Of a stretch of DNA of 64,000 bases, positions 28,510 to 37,361 are shown in pieces. How positions within the stretch are numbered: position 1 is the stretch's first letter; each line of letters opens with the position of its first letter. The position numbers and the translations under genes were made by a program. The DNA lies in NCBI RefSeq assembly GCF_019749295.1, contig NZ_JACWFG010000007.1, positions 1 to 64,000 on the forward strand. Direction: 5' to 3'. Origin of the DNA: Neobacillus niacini. Lineage in GTDB: Bacteria; Bacillota; Bacilli; Bacillales; Cytobacillaceae. The notes beneath the pieces were generated by a model, which saw only the letters and a program-made list of their open reading frames with translations, did no database searches and had not been told where the DNA came from.

Positions 28510-29148
28510 TTGTTGGATTTCTCGATACTAACAACTAATATGGATTCATTTTTAGAAGGATTAAAAATAACCATCATCGCTAGTTTAATAGCTTTATTAG
28601 GAAGCTTTATTTTGGGGACACTTCTTGCTGTTATGCGAATCGCCCCGTTTAAACCTCTTAACTGGCTGGGGACGGCATATGTTGAATTTATTCGTAATAT
28701 ACCTGTACTGGTTATTGTGTTTTTCGCTTATTTGGCTGGTAACTTTGGCGGGATGACTGCAGGAACAATCGGGTTGACCATCTATACAGCCGCTTTCATC
28801 GCCGAAGCTATCCGTGCGGGAATTATGTCTGTACCAAGAGGGCAAATGGAAGCTGCCCGCTCGACAGGATTAACTTACGGTCAGGCAATGAGAATGGTTA
28901 TACTCCCTCAGGCTATAAAGATCGTTATCCCCCCTCTTGGCAACCAATTTATCAATTTAGTTAAAAATTCATCCTTGTTAGCAGTTGTTGCAGGAGGGGA
29001 TTTAATGTATCAGGGGGATTTAATATCTGCAAAAACGTATGTAACCTTTGATACCTATGTTTTCGTTGCCTTATTCTATTTAATTTTAACTATACCTTTA
29101 AGTCTTGGCGTTGGATATTTAGAAAAACGCTTGGCAAGAAGTCATTAA
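28510..29148 (+). CDS. Amino acid ABC transporter permease 1
   Basis: This 212-residue permease of the HisM/GlnP class has about four to five helices and the EAA-loop equivalent GQMEAARSTGLTYGQAMRMV (about residues 114-133), followed by LPQAIKIVIPPLGNQFI. The start is TTG, 8 bases after GGAGG. It pairs with the second permease as a heterodimer. The inserted first helix lies in FLEGLKITIIASLIALLGSF. Confidence 0.9.
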   Translation: MLDFSILTTNMDSFLEGLKITIIASLIALLGSFILGTLLAVMRIAPFKPLNWLGTAYVEFIRNIPVLVIVFFAYLAGNFGGMTAGTIGLTIYTAAFIAEAIRAGIMSVPRGQMEAARSTGLTYGQAMRMVILPQAIKIVIPPLGNQFINLVKNSSLLAVVAGGDLMYQGDLISAKTYVTFDTYVFVALFYLILTIPLSLGVGYLEKRLARSH

Positions 29149-29160
29149 GGAGGTGCGAAG

Positions 29161-29823
29161 ATGGATTTTCTAGCACCGTTCATTGAAGTATATACACCTG
29201 AACATTTTAAATTTTTGTTAGAGGGATTTGGGGTAACTCTAAAGGTTGCAGCCATTTCAATCGTCCTCAGCTTCATTATTGGAGGTCTTATTGGAACTCT
29301 CAGATATGCACGGATTCCTGTTGTATCTCAATTATTAGCCGTGATTGTCGAGACGATTCGGAACCTTCCTTTGCTGCTCATCATTTTCTTCACCTATTTT
29401 GCATTGCCCGAAATTGGGATTGAAATGGAAATAACCACTGCGGCAATCGCAGCATTGACGGTATTTGAATCTGCGATGCTGTCAGAAATCATTAGAAGCG
29501 GTTTAAACTCGATCGAAAAAGGACAAATTGAGGCAGGACGTGCGTCTGGCCTGAACTACATTCAGACATTACGCTATATCATCTTGCCCCAAGCTCTGAG
29601 AAGAATGGTTCCACCTATTGTCAGTCAATTTATTTCTCTGCTTAAAGATACATCATTAGCTGTTGTCATCGCATTGCCGGATTTATTGCACAACGGACAA
29701 ATTATTTATGCGCAAAAGGGATCGTATGTGATACCTGTTTTTGTGATTGTGGCGTTGATGTACTTTATCGTGAATTATGCTTTGTCACTAGTTGCGCGTA
29801 GATTAGAATTAAAGCAGTCTTAA
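29161..29823 (+). CDS. Amino acid ABC transporter permease 2
   Basis: This 220-residue permease of the same class has about five helices and the loop GQIEAGRASGLNYIQTLRYI followed by LPQALRRMVPPIVSQFISLL. It has a perfect AAGGAGGTG ribosome site 12 bases after the first permease gene and closes the operon before a terminator. It forms the second half of the translocation channel. Confidence 0.9.
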   Translation: MDFLAPFIEVYTPEHFKFLLEGFGVTLKVAAISIVLSFIIGGLIGTLRYARIPVVSQLLAVIVETIRNLPLLLIIFFTYFALPEIGIEMEITTAAIAALTVFESAMLSEIIRSGLNSIEKGQIEAGRASGLNYIQTLRYIILPQALRRMVPPIVSQFISLLKDTSLAVVIALPDLLHNGQIIYAQKGSYVIPVFVIVALMYFIVNYALSLVARRLELKQS

Positions 29824-29824
29824 G

Positions 29825-29856
29825 AATCTGGCTCATTCATTGGGCCGGATTTTTTT
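29825..29856 (+). terminator. Terminator of the amino acid ABC operon
   Basis: A 10-bp stem (AATCTGGCTC with GGGCCGGATT, two G-T pairs) is followed by six T. Confidence 0.85.
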
Positions 29857-30029
29857 ACGTCAAATAGGTTGCTTCGTTTTATTCTTTTTTGTTTTTAAAA
29901 AGTTCATAGTTTATCATTAAATACAGAATAATGATTACTAACAAATTTACTTCATAACCATAAAATAAGAATATTATTAATGGATGATTAAAGTTGAAAA
30001 AACTCTGCTGGAAAAGGAGTTCAATACTT

Positions 30030-30743
30030 ATGCAGGATAATAAACAATACTATTCCGATCTCGAAGCAAGAGAAATGATCTGCGACATTGGAAGAAGGGT
30101 ATACAACAGAAATTATGTAGCGGCCAATGATGGAAATATCTCCGTGAAAGTGGGGTCTAATGAAATTTGGACCACACCTACGGGAGTAAGTAAAGGCTAT
30201 ATGACACCCGATATGATGGTGAAAATGGACCTTTCTGGTATTGTTCTTTCAGGTAATATGAAACCATCTTCTGAAGTGAAAATGCATTTAAGGGTTTACA
30301 ATGAAAATCCAGAAGTGAGTGCTGTCGTTCATGCTCATCCTCCAGTAGCAACATCCTATTCGATAGCTGGGATTCCTCTTGATAAGCCAGTGTTACCAGA
30401 GGCGATCGTATTGTTAGGTAATGTACCAGTTGCGCCTTATGCTTTACCAGGTACACAAGAAGTACCAGATTCCATTGCTCCATATTGTCAAACACATAAT
30501 GCGGTGCTATTGGCCAATCATGGAGCTTTGACATGGGGAAGAGATTTAATGGAGGCATATTTCCGAATGGAATCCCTCGAACATTATGCCACTATTCTAA
30601 TGTACTCCAATAATGTTTTGAAAAAAGCAAAAGAATTAAATTATTCACAAATCACTGATTTGATAAAGATTCGAGAATCAATGGGAATAAAAGCAGGCGG
30701 TGTACCGATAAGCGAAGAAGAAAAAATGGCTGAAGAAGAATAG
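30030..30743 (+). CDS. Class II aldolase, FucA/DrdA-like
   Basis: This 237-residue enzyme belongs to the class II aldolase/adducin family of L-fuculose-phosphate aldolase. It shows NDGNISVKVG (about residues 33-42), TPTGVSKGYM, SSEVKMHL (about 83-90), the zinc ligands in VVHAHPPVA (about 102-110) and LANHGALTWG (about 161-170). The ATG 10 bases after GGAG is used. Such aldolases (DrdA/Ald2) cleave 5-deoxyribulose or 5-methylthioribulose 1-phosphate into DHAP and an aldehyde. With the MtnK- and MtnA-like genes 4 kb upstream on the same strand, this role is plausible, but fuculose or rhamnulose phosphate cannot be excluded. Confidence 0.85.
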   Translation: MQDNKQYYSDLEAREMICDIGRRVYNRNYVAANDGNISVKVGSNEIWTTPTGVSKGYMTPDMMVKMDLSGIVLSGNMKPSSEVKMHLRVYNENPEVSAVVHAHPPVATSYSIAGIPLDKPVLPEAIVLLGNVPVAPYALPGTQEVPDSIAPYCQTHNAVLLANHGALTWGRDLMEAYFRMESLEHYATILMYSNNVLKKAKELNYSQITDLIKIRESMGIKAGGVPISEEEKMAEEE

Positions 30744-30755
30744 TTGAAGTACAAG

Positions 30756-30803
30756 GAAGCAGCATAAAACCCAAACATCTGGTTTCCAGTCTAATGCTGC
30801 TTC
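30756..30803. terminator. Bidirectional hairpin between convergent genes
   Basis: GAAGCAGCAT pairs with ATGCTGCTTC around an inner AAACC/GGTTT stem. It separates the aldolase gene from the convergent MBL gene. Confidence 0.7.
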
Positions 30804-30807
30804 TAAC

Positions 30808-31521
30808 TTATTTTATCACTTGTTCATCCTGTAATTTGTTACCTACAGTAAGCAATTCAGAGATAAAGGATTTAATATCCCCAACGAGCACCCCGCCATG
30901 CCCAGTACACATAAATTCGGCATCGAAAGCATTCATGGCTATAAGTCCATTAAGAAACCCATTTAGCGTTTCTTTTGCAACTCCTCCATTCCGTAAAAAC
31001 TCCAGCCACTCATGCCTAAGGTCATTTCCGGCTGAGACTAATCCATCTTTTGAAAGAGGATCACCGAAAAAGCAGAGGAAATCACCTGTGAAAAGGACTT
31101 TAGAAGGCTTAAGGTAGAAAGCAAGTGAGCCAGGAGTATGGTTGCCAACCCATACGTATTCAAATTGTTGAATGACTCCATGATTTAACAAATCAAAATT
31201 GAACTCATCTGGTTCTTGATACTCAATAAAGCTGCGTTCCAGATGATGAATATATTTCTTAGCATTTTTAAAAATAGATGTGCCTTGTACATGATCTTCA
31301 TGACCATGGGTGGCTAACACGAGTTTAACGTCTTCTGGTGACTTACCCAGCTGTTGAAGAGCTTGTACTAAAAAGGCAGAATGCATTTCTTTGCTGGAAT
31401 CTATTAAAGTAATGCCGTCTTCTTGTACAATAAAATAGCAGTTATTATAAGAATTCCAAGTAGAATCCCAAATGGCTAAAACGTAAACATTTTCTTTTAC
31501 GGATTCAAATAAATAATCCAA
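30808..31521 (-). CDS. MBL-fold metallo-hydrolase
   Basis: This 237-residue protein has the metallo-beta-lactamase fold with the metal motif ATHGHEDHVQG (about residues 72-82), VLFTGDFLCFFGDP (about 144-157) and a late CTGHGGV. It resembles the glyoxalase-II/quorum-lactonase group, so a thioester or lactone could be the substrate; the sequence does not decide. The start is TTG with GGGGG upstream. It diverges from the MFS gene and converges on the aldolase gene. Confidence 0.85.
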   Translation of the reverse strand: MDYLFESVKENVYVLAIWDSTWNSYNNCYFIVQEDGITLIDSSKEMHSAFLVQALQQLGKSPEDVKLVLATHGHEDHVQGTSIFKNAKKYIHHLERSFIEYQEPDEFNFDLLNHGVIQQFEYVWVGNHTPGSLAFYLKPSKVLFTGDFLCFFGDPLSKDGLVSAGNDLRHEWLEFLRNGGVAKETLNGFLNGLIAMNAFDAEFMCTGHGGVLVGDIKSFISELLTVGNKLQDEQVIK

Positions 31522-31667
31522 ATTTATACCCCCATGATAACAACGTCTTTACATAATTAAGTATATAAAATTTTGAATAGTTGGACAAATTAGCGTGAGA
31601 TAAATAGCAAATTTGGATAAGAAATTCGCGGCCTCTCGCTTTATGATGGTGGTGAGGGGGAAAGAAG

Positions 31668-32900
31668 ATGAACTTATTAAAGAAAAAGGATCCATATCAG
31701 GTTTATATCTATACCTGTTTCTTATCACAATTACTTTTTACCTTTGTTTTTACCGTGAATTTGTTATATCAAGTTGAAATGGTGCAGCTTGATCCATTGC
31801 AGTTAGTTTTAGTGGGGACGGTTTTGGAGGCGACTGTTTTCATTTTTGAAATTCCAACTGGAATCCTGTCTGATTTAAAAAGCAGAAAGCTATCTGTCGT
31901 TATTGGCTTTTTCTTAATAGGAATAGGTTTTATTATCGAAGGGATGTTTCCGGTTTTTACGGCGGTTATACTTTCTCAAGTCATTTGGGGGATTGGATAT
32001 ACCTTTACGAGTGGTTCTCATCAAGCTTGGATTGCAGATGAAGTTGGGGAGGAACGTGCTTCATCAGCCTTTGTCAAAGGTGCCAAGGCGGGTAATCTCG
32101 GAAAAGTCCTTGCCATTCCATTAAGTATGCTGGCAGGATATTATCTGCTTAATTTGCCAATCGTCCTAGGCGGTATTGGGTTAGTAGTGCTGTCCATCCT
32201 CTTAGTTTTCTTTATGAAAGAAGAGAATTTTAAACCTGCCGCAAAAGTAGAGAGAATACCAGTTTGGAAGAATATCAAGGAAAATATGAGTCAAATTCTT
32301 TATTATTCTAGAGTAAACTATCTAATGAGAATACTTTTTCTTATTGCGTTGTTTTTTGGCTTTTATAGTGAGGGCTTTGACCGCTTGTGGATTCCCCACT
32401 TCATTGAACAATCTGGTCTATCTAATTTATCAGACAATCAGTTAGTTTTGCTAATGGGCGGGGTTCAATTTATTGTTGTTCTTTTGACATTTGCTGCTCT
32501 CCATTTTATTGATAATAGCTTCATCCACCAGCGTCTTAACCATATTTACATTGCCCTTTTTATAGGGAGCATTCTTATTATAAGTTCTCTAATTGGTTTT
32601 GCTTATACCACATTCGCTGTTGGTTTGTTAACATTTTATATCATCATCCAAATTTCAAGAAGTATTATGTATCCGTTAGAGAGTGTTTGGCTGAATAAAA
32701 TCATTCCGGATTCATCCACACGTGCTACCTTTTTCTCCGTCAAAGGACAGGTAGACGCCATTGGACAAATTGGCGGCGGCCCTGTGATTGGCGCTGTTGC
32801 TTCAAACTTTTCGATTAGAACAGCCATATTTGTTAGTGCAATTATTTTAATGCCTGTCCTATTTTTATATAACTCTATTATGAGGAAAGAAAGAGGGTGA
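31668..32900 (+). CDS. MFS transporter
   Basis: This 410-residue membrane protein has about twelve helices. The typical MFS loop 2-3 motif appears as GILSDLKSRKLSVVIG (about residues 64-79), and TFTSGSHQAWIADEVGEERA (about 110-129) resembles the GsuH/tetracycline-efflux type of helices 4-5. Many such proteins are drug or metabolite exporters. The gene converges with the AraC gene and the two stop codons lie within one hairpin. The substrate is unknown. Confidence 0.88.
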   Translation: MNLLKKKDPYQVYIYTCFLSQLLFTFVFTVNLLYQVEMVQLDPLQLVLVGTVLEATVFIFEIPTGILSDLKSRKLSVVIGFFLIGIGFIIEGMFPVFTAVILSQVIWGIGYTFTSGSHQAWIADEVGEERASSAFVKGAKAGNLGKVLAIPLSMLAGYYLLNLPIVLGGIGLVVLSILLVFFMKEENFKPAAKVERIPVWKNIKENMSQILYYSRVNYLMRILFLIALFFGFYSEGFDRLWIPHFIEQSGLSNLSDNQLVLLMGGVQFIVVLLTFAALHFIDNSFIHQRLNHIYIALFIGSILIISSLIGFAYTTFAVGLLTFYIIIQISRSIMYPLESVWLNKIIPDSSTRATFFSVKGQVDAIGQIGGGPVIGAVASNFSIRTAIFVSAIILMPVLFLYNSIMRKERG

Positions 32901-32920
32901 TTGGTTACCCTCTTTCTTTT
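32886..32920. terminator. Bidirectional terminator overlapping both stop codons
   Basis: A 13-bp perfect stem (AAAGAAAGAGGGT and complement) spans the 3' ends of the MFS and AraC genes, including both stop codons, with A- and T-rich flanks. Confidence 0.85.
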
Positions 32921-33816
32921 ATAGGGATATGAATCTCCATATAGACTTTCTCGTAATCCCAGTAGTGGCAATGTTCATCATAATATTCAAAGTCATAAGC
33001 TGTTTCATCCATTTCATATGAGGATTGTGGAAACCAGTCCTCTACAATATAATTCCATGTTCCTTTAATCGCTGAGGCAAACTTCTCAACTTCAACCAAC
33101 GGAGTTCTGAACACAGCATAAGTAGCTTCTGGCAGTTGTAAAGGTGTCAGCCCATCTGGAAGCAAGGTGTCTTCGTCTAGTTCTACAGCAAATAAATAAG
33201 TAAATTTATCTTCTGCTGCACAAGGACTTAGGTTTATACAGTACTCCCCATGTTTATTAGGAGCAACCGTTTTATATAGCATTCTTTCAATGGAACCGTC
33301 TGCCAGCCCTTCTTGATCCCAAATCGCAGGTGCATCTCTTGTATAAGATACATTACCCATCTTTATTTCAAATGTTTTTCCGGCAACAGTGAAAGGCGGC
33401 CTTTTTACAATCATGGGCTGCATTACAATCCCGCCTGTGTTCTTTTGATGAATACTAATTAGATCTAACTTTTGCGGTAATGATTTGGGACAATGGATTT
33501 TATATAGACTAGGAGGGATTCCAAAGCATTTTTTAAAGGCTTTGGTAAAACCAGCATGAGTTTCAAATCCGTAATCCATCGCAATTTGGATCACTTTCTT
33601 ACCATGAACCAGTTCATGTAATGCATACTGAAGTCGCCTTTTTACCACATAGTCCATTAGTGTATATCCTATATGCTTCTGGAAAACTCGATAAAAATGA
33701 TAAGGGGAATATCCCGCCATTTTTGCTACGTACTCTGGATCAATATCGTCCTTTATATGTTCTTCGACATAATCAATTACCTGCTGAAGCATGCGTAACT
33801 GTTGAATAAGGATCAC
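32905..33816 (-). CDS. AraC-family regulator with GyrI-like effector domain
   Basis: The N-terminal AraC-type DNA-binding domain (about residues 8-110) shows AGYSPYHFYRVFQKHIGYT and a second helix-turn-helix MDYGFETHAGFTKAFKKCFG. The C-terminal part (about 130-303) is a GyrI-like small-molecule-binding domain. This layout resembles Rob and related activators of drug export and suits the convergent MFS transporter. The start is uncertain: a GTG at 33816 overlaps the strong GAGGTGATC site, while the next ATG (33792) has no ribosome site. An ATT at the ideal spacing is also in frame. Confidence 0.88.
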   Translation of the reverse strand: MILIQQLRMLQQVIDYVEEHIKDDIDPEYVAKMAGYSPYHFYRVFQKHIGYTLMDYVVKRRLQYALHELVHGKKVIQIAMDYGFETHAGFTKAFKKCFGIPPSLYKIHCPKSLPQKLDLISIHQKNTGGIVMQPMIVKRPPFTVAGKTFEIKMGNVSYTRDAPAIWDQEGLADGSIERMLYKTVAPNKHGEYCINLSPCAAEDKFTYLFAVELDEDTLLPDGLTPLQLPEATYAVFRTPLVEVEKFASAIKGTWNYIVEDWFPQSSYEMDETAYDFEYYDEHCHYWDYEKVYMEIHIPIKERG

Positions 33817-33959
33817 CTCGGTATTACCATAATCTATTTAAATTATAATTTATTTTGATTTTGTGTGTCGCCATTGTTTCTGTTGAAATTATGCTGGTTG
33901 TCCTTCATTATAAGGATAGAGACTTTTGTTTACGTATTCTTTTATGAAGGAAGTAGATT

Positions 33960-35126
33960 ATGACGGAAGAAAATATAACTCGAATTGATTTGGATGGCAA
34001 AGAAATTATATTAATTGGTACCGCTCATGTTTCCAAACAAAGTGTTGAACAAGTTAAAGAGGTCATAGACCGCGAACAGCCTGATTCTGTTTGTATTGAA
34101 CTGGATGACCAACGCTACAAGTCGATTATGGAAGGCAGCAAATGGAGAGAAACGGATATCTTTAAGGTTATTAAAGAAAAGAAGGCCACACTCCTATTAA
34201 TGAATCTTGCCATTTCGTCATTTCAAAACCGATTAGCGAAGCAATTTGATACCAAGCCGGGACAGGAAATGATTCAAGGTATTGAATCGGCAAAAGAAAT
34301 AGGGGCTGAGCTTGTGTTAGCCGACCGTAATATCCAAATTACCTTTTCGCGTATTTGGAGCAATGTTAGCTTTTGGGGAAAAGGACAGCTGCTAACTTCT
34401 ATTTTCTATAGTATTTTCAATAAAGAGTCTATTTCTGAAGAAGAACTTGAGAAAATGAAAACACAGGATACATTGAATGCCTCTCTTGCCGAAATTTCGG
34501 AAGCGTTCCCTCGGTTAAAGAAGCCTTTAATTGATGAGCGGGATCAATATTTAGCTCAAAAAATTAAAGAAGCACCTGGGAAAAAGGTGGTAGCCGTCTT
34601 AGGGGCTGCGCACGTTCCAGGAATTACAAAAGAGATTCATAATGACCAGGATTTGCAAGCACTCACACAAACAAAACCAAAATCCAAGACACCTCAAATC
34701 ATAGGTTGGGCAATCCCTGCTCTGATTGTTGCTCTTATTGCGGTTACCTTTTTTCTCAACCCTACCGCTGGTATGGATCAAGCAATAAGTTGGATACTAT
34801 GGACCGGTACCACAGCGGCAATTGGTGCCGCTGCTGCGATGGGACACCCTCTGGCTATTGTGTCAGCCTTTTTGGCAGCACCGATTACCACGTTACATCC
34901 ATTGTTGGCGGCAGGCTGGGTATCGGGGATTGTACAAGCTTATTTCAAACGCCCTAGTGTCGCCGATTTTGAAACATTATCAGAGGATGTGTTCTCGATA
35001 AAAGGCTTTTGGCGTAATAAATTTACAAGGGTCCTGCTGGTGATCATCCTTACCAACATTGGAGGTTCGTTCGGAACCTTTATCGGGGGAGCGGACGTAA
35101 TCCGTACTTTCCTTAATAATTTGTAA
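33960..35126 (+). CDS. TraB/PrgY family membrane protein
   Basis: This 388-residue protein has an N-terminal TraB domain (about residues 1-225) with LIGTAHVSKQSVEQV (about 17-31), SVCIELDDQRY and VVAVLGAAHVPGI (about 211-223), then a C-terminal membrane region of several helices (about 245-388). The family includes the enterococcal pheromone-shutdown protein TraB/PrgY; the fold is related to Tiki-type proteases. Its role in free-living bacilli is not established. It has its own ribosome site AAGGAAG and a terminator. Confidence 0.88.
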   Translation: MTEENITRIDLDGKEIILIGTAHVSKQSVEQVKEVIDREQPDSVCIELDDQRYKSIMEGSKWRETDIFKVIKEKKATLLLMNLAISSFQNRLAKQFDTKPGQEMIQGIESAKEIGAELVLADRNIQITFSRIWSNVSFWGKGQLLTSIFYSIFNKESISEEELEKMKTQDTLNASLAEISEAFPRLKKPLIDERDQYLAQKIKEAPGKKVVAVLGAAHVPGITKEIHNDQDLQALTQTKPKSKTPQIIGWAIPALIVALIAVTFFLNPTAGMDQAISWILWTGTTAAIGAAAAMGHPLAIVSAFLAAPITTLHPLLAAGWVSGIVQAYFKRPSVADFETLSEDVFSIKGFWRNKFTRVLLVIILTNIGGSFGTFIGGADVIRTFLNNL

Positions 35127-35129
35127 AAG

Positions 35130-35160
35130 CGGTACCTTCCAGAAGGAAGGTGCCGTTTTT
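35130..35160 (+). terminator. Terminator after the TraB gene
   Basis: An 11-bp stem (CGGTACCTTCC with GGAAGGTGCCG, one G-T pair), a 4-base loop and a five-T tail. Confidence 0.88.
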
Positions 35161-35258
35161 CGTACAGTTGTAAAATGTTGTCGAACGTTTACTAGGTAAT
35201 GGAGCAGTATGCTGAAGTAGAATAGAAGTAATAGACTAGTAGAAGGGGTTGGAAATGG

Positions 35259-35882
35259 TTGAATATTTATCTCATCCGTCATGGTGAAGCAGAGCACAAT
35301 GTGGATAAAACAGTGATGGCGCACACTCATGACTCACAGCATAGTTTAACAAAGCTAGGGCATAAACAAGCACAGATAACGGCTGAATTTTTCAAAACAA
35401 TTGTTTCGCCAAAGACCATTTTATATAGTTCTCCCTATCTGCGAACCATGCAAACAGCTCAAGCGATTCATTCCGAACTGCCAGAAGGTGTTCCATTTTT
35501 TGAGAATCCATTAATAAGAGAGTGGGAGCTCGGGAATCTTTATGACTTTGCTGATCGCACACCTGAAAAGAAAAAGGAATTCAAGGCAGCAGGTCAATTT
35601 TACTTTCGCTTTCAGAACGGGGAATCCTTAGCAGATGTGTATTTAAGAGCAACAATGTTCATGAATACCGTGGTTGAGCGTGTGAAACAGCAGCAGCGAT
35701 ATGATAATGTTGTTATTGTAACGCATGCAGCGTTTATTCATATGCTGCTGACCTTTCTGATGAATTGGCCAATCGAGGATTTAAAAAATTTCAAACCAGT
35801 TGAAAATGCCTCCGTTATTAAAATAAATGAAGTGGATGGAGACTATCAGTACGAGAAGATCTTTGTTCCAATCGTCAATTAA
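35259..35882 (+). CDS. Histidine phosphatase family protein
   Basis: This 207-residue protein begins with the phosphohistidine motif YLIRHGEAEHN (about residues 4-14), followed by SPYLRTMQTAQAI (about 53-65) and the second catalytic His in VVIVTHAAFIHML (about 155-167). It belongs to the phosphoglycerate-mutase-like phosphatases. The start is TTG; an ATG 4 bases upstream is out of frame. It acts in the cytoplasm on a small phosphoester that cannot be named here. Confidence 0.88.
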   Translation: MNIYLIRHGEAEHNVDKTVMAHTHDSQHSLTKLGHKQAQITAEFFKTIVSPKTILYSSPYLRTMQTAQAIHSELPEGVPFFENPLIREWELGNLYDFADRTPEKKKEFKAAGQFYFRFQNGESLADVYLRATMFMNTVVERVKQQQRYDNVVIVTHAAFIHMLLTFLMNWPIEDLKNFKPVENASVIKINEVDGDYQYEKIFVPIVN

Positions 35883-35900
35883 GACTCCATAAATCAGGAG

Positions 35901-35943
35901 CCCTCAATTATCTAATTGGGGGTCTTTTTTTTTTTTTTTTTTT
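35901..35943 (+). terminator. Terminator with a 19-T tract
   Basis: A 10-bp stem (CCCTCAATTA with TAATTGGGGG, one G-T pair) and a 2-base loop are followed within two bases by 19 consecutive T (35925-35943), unusually long for a terminator tail. Confidence 0.85.
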
Positions 35944-36007
35944 GTGTAGAATAATATTCTTTTTTTTCTAATATAGGAAAATAAAAATTTTATTACTTAT
36001 AAACCTA

Positions 36008-36073
36008 GTGAAAACGATTGCAAGAAAGTTTTTAATAATTTAAATTGACTGAAAAGTATAATTATATTATTAT
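36008..36073 (+). promoter_or_regulatory. Promoter with an upstream cre-like site
   Basis: TTGACT (36045-36050), a 17-bp spacer and TATTAT (36068-36073). GTGAAAACGATTGCA (36008-36022) fits the cre consensus at 14 of 15 positions and is centred about 65 bp before the predicted start, a position more typical of CcpA activation than repression. Confidence 0.5.
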
Positions 36074-36142
36074 TCTAATAATAACTAAAATCTTTCGTAA
36101 GACGAAGGATTAGTAAATTCATCCAAGAAGGAAGGGACTCTT

Positions 36143-37345
36143 ATGTCACAGATGTTAGCTTTAGTCATTCTTATGGCCATTTTATTTATCGGGGATTTAG
36201 TTGCAGTACGTACCAAGGCATGGGTACCTTCTATATTCGTTTGCGCGGTCTTGTTCCTTTTAGGTTATTGGACATTCTTCCCACAGGACATCGTTGCACT
36301 TGCAGGTGTACCACCGGTTGTTGCTACGATGATGATGTACTTATTGATTACGAATATGGGAACTTTATTATCGCTTCAGGAATTGAAAAATCAATGGAAA
36401 ACAATCGTAATTGCGCTTTCAGGTATTTTAGGAATTATTGCAATATTATTTGGAATTGGAACATTACTATTCGGTTATCAGACAGTGGTTGTGGCTATAC
36501 CTCCTTTGGTTGGCGGTGTCGTATCAGCCCTGATTATGTCAGAAGGAGCTAAGGAAGCAGGACTTGCCACTTTATCTGTTTTTGCCATCGTTATTTATGT
36601 CATGCAAGGATTTGCTGGATATCCAATCACTTCGATTGTTTTGAAAAAAGAAGGAAAGAGATTGCTTCAGCAATATCGCAGTGGAAAACTTTCGGCAGAG
36701 GCACAAGGAGCAGCGGCAGCCGAAGTGGCAGCTACAGCGGCTGCTAAACCTGAGTTGAAACTTTTTAAGAATATGCCAGAAAAGTATAATACTGACTTTT
36801 TTAAGTTTCTAAGGCTTTCATTGGTCGCTTATCTAGCTTACCTAACTTCAACTCTATTAGCACCAGTGGTCGCGGTCAGCCCGTTTGTTCTCTGCTTACT
36901 ATTCGGGGTGATCGCAACAAGTGTTGGATTCCTTGAGAAGCAAGTATTACAAAAAGCAAATGGTTTCGGATTCGCACTCATGGCATTAATGCTCTTTATT
37001 TTTGACGGTTTAAAACAAGCGACTCCAGGCATGATGCTTGAGATTATTTATCCGCTTGTCGGCACAATTATATTAGCTGTTATCGGAATGTATATCTTCT
37101 CCTTCATTGCAGGAAAGATCTTAAAAGTGAGTAAAGAAATGGCGTTCGCTGTTTCACTAACGGCTTTATATGGATTTCCAGCCGATTACATTATTACTAA
37201 CGAAGTAATTAAATCATTAACAGAAGATGAAAAAGAAAGAGAGATACTGACTAGCCATATGCTGCCGCCAATGCTGGTTGGAGGCTTCATAACAGTAACC
37301 ATGGTGTCAGTCGTACTAGCAGGTATTTTTGTAGGATTCCTGTAA
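36143..37345 (+). CDS. Polytopic membrane protein, probable transporter
   Basis: This 400-residue protein has about eleven helices. The middle is a cytoplasmic Ala-rich stretch (EAQGAAAAEVAATAAAKPE, about residues 191-209) that separates two membrane halves, as in inverted-repeat transporters. Gly-rich helices such as VVAIPPLVGGVVSALIMSEG (about 115-134) may form the substrate path. I cannot name the family. It is first in an operon with a carbamoylase-type amidase and an M20 amidohydrolase, so import of N-acyl or N-carbamoyl amino acids or ureides is a fair inference. Confidence 0.65.
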   Translation: MSQMLALVILMAILFIGDLVAVRTKAWVPSIFVCAVLFLLGYWTFFPQDIVALAGVPPVVATMMMYLLITNMGTLLSLQELKNQWKTIVIALSGILGIIAILFGIGTLLFGYQTVVVAIPPLVGGVVSALIMSEGAKEAGLATLSVFAIVIYVMQGFAGYPITSIVLKKEGKRLLQQYRSGKLSAEAQGAAAAEVAATAAAKPELKLFKNMPEKYNTDFFKFLRLSLVAYLAYLTSTLLAPVVAVSPFVLCLLFGVIATSVGFLEKQVLQKANGFGFALMALMLFIFDGLKQATPGMMLEIIYPLVGTIILAVIGMYIFSFIAGKILKVSKEMAFAVSLTALYGFPADYIITNEVIKSLTEDEKEREILTSHMLPPMLVGGFITVTMVSVVLAGIFVGFL

Positions 37346-37361
37346 GAGAGGATTGAAGGAA

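Noticed and set aside
30030-30743. Calling the class II aldolase MtnB (methylthioribulose-1-phosphate dehydratase)
   Set aside because: The same superfamily, but the remaining mtn genes are absent and the sequence looks more like FucA-type aldolases; left as FucA/DrdA-like.
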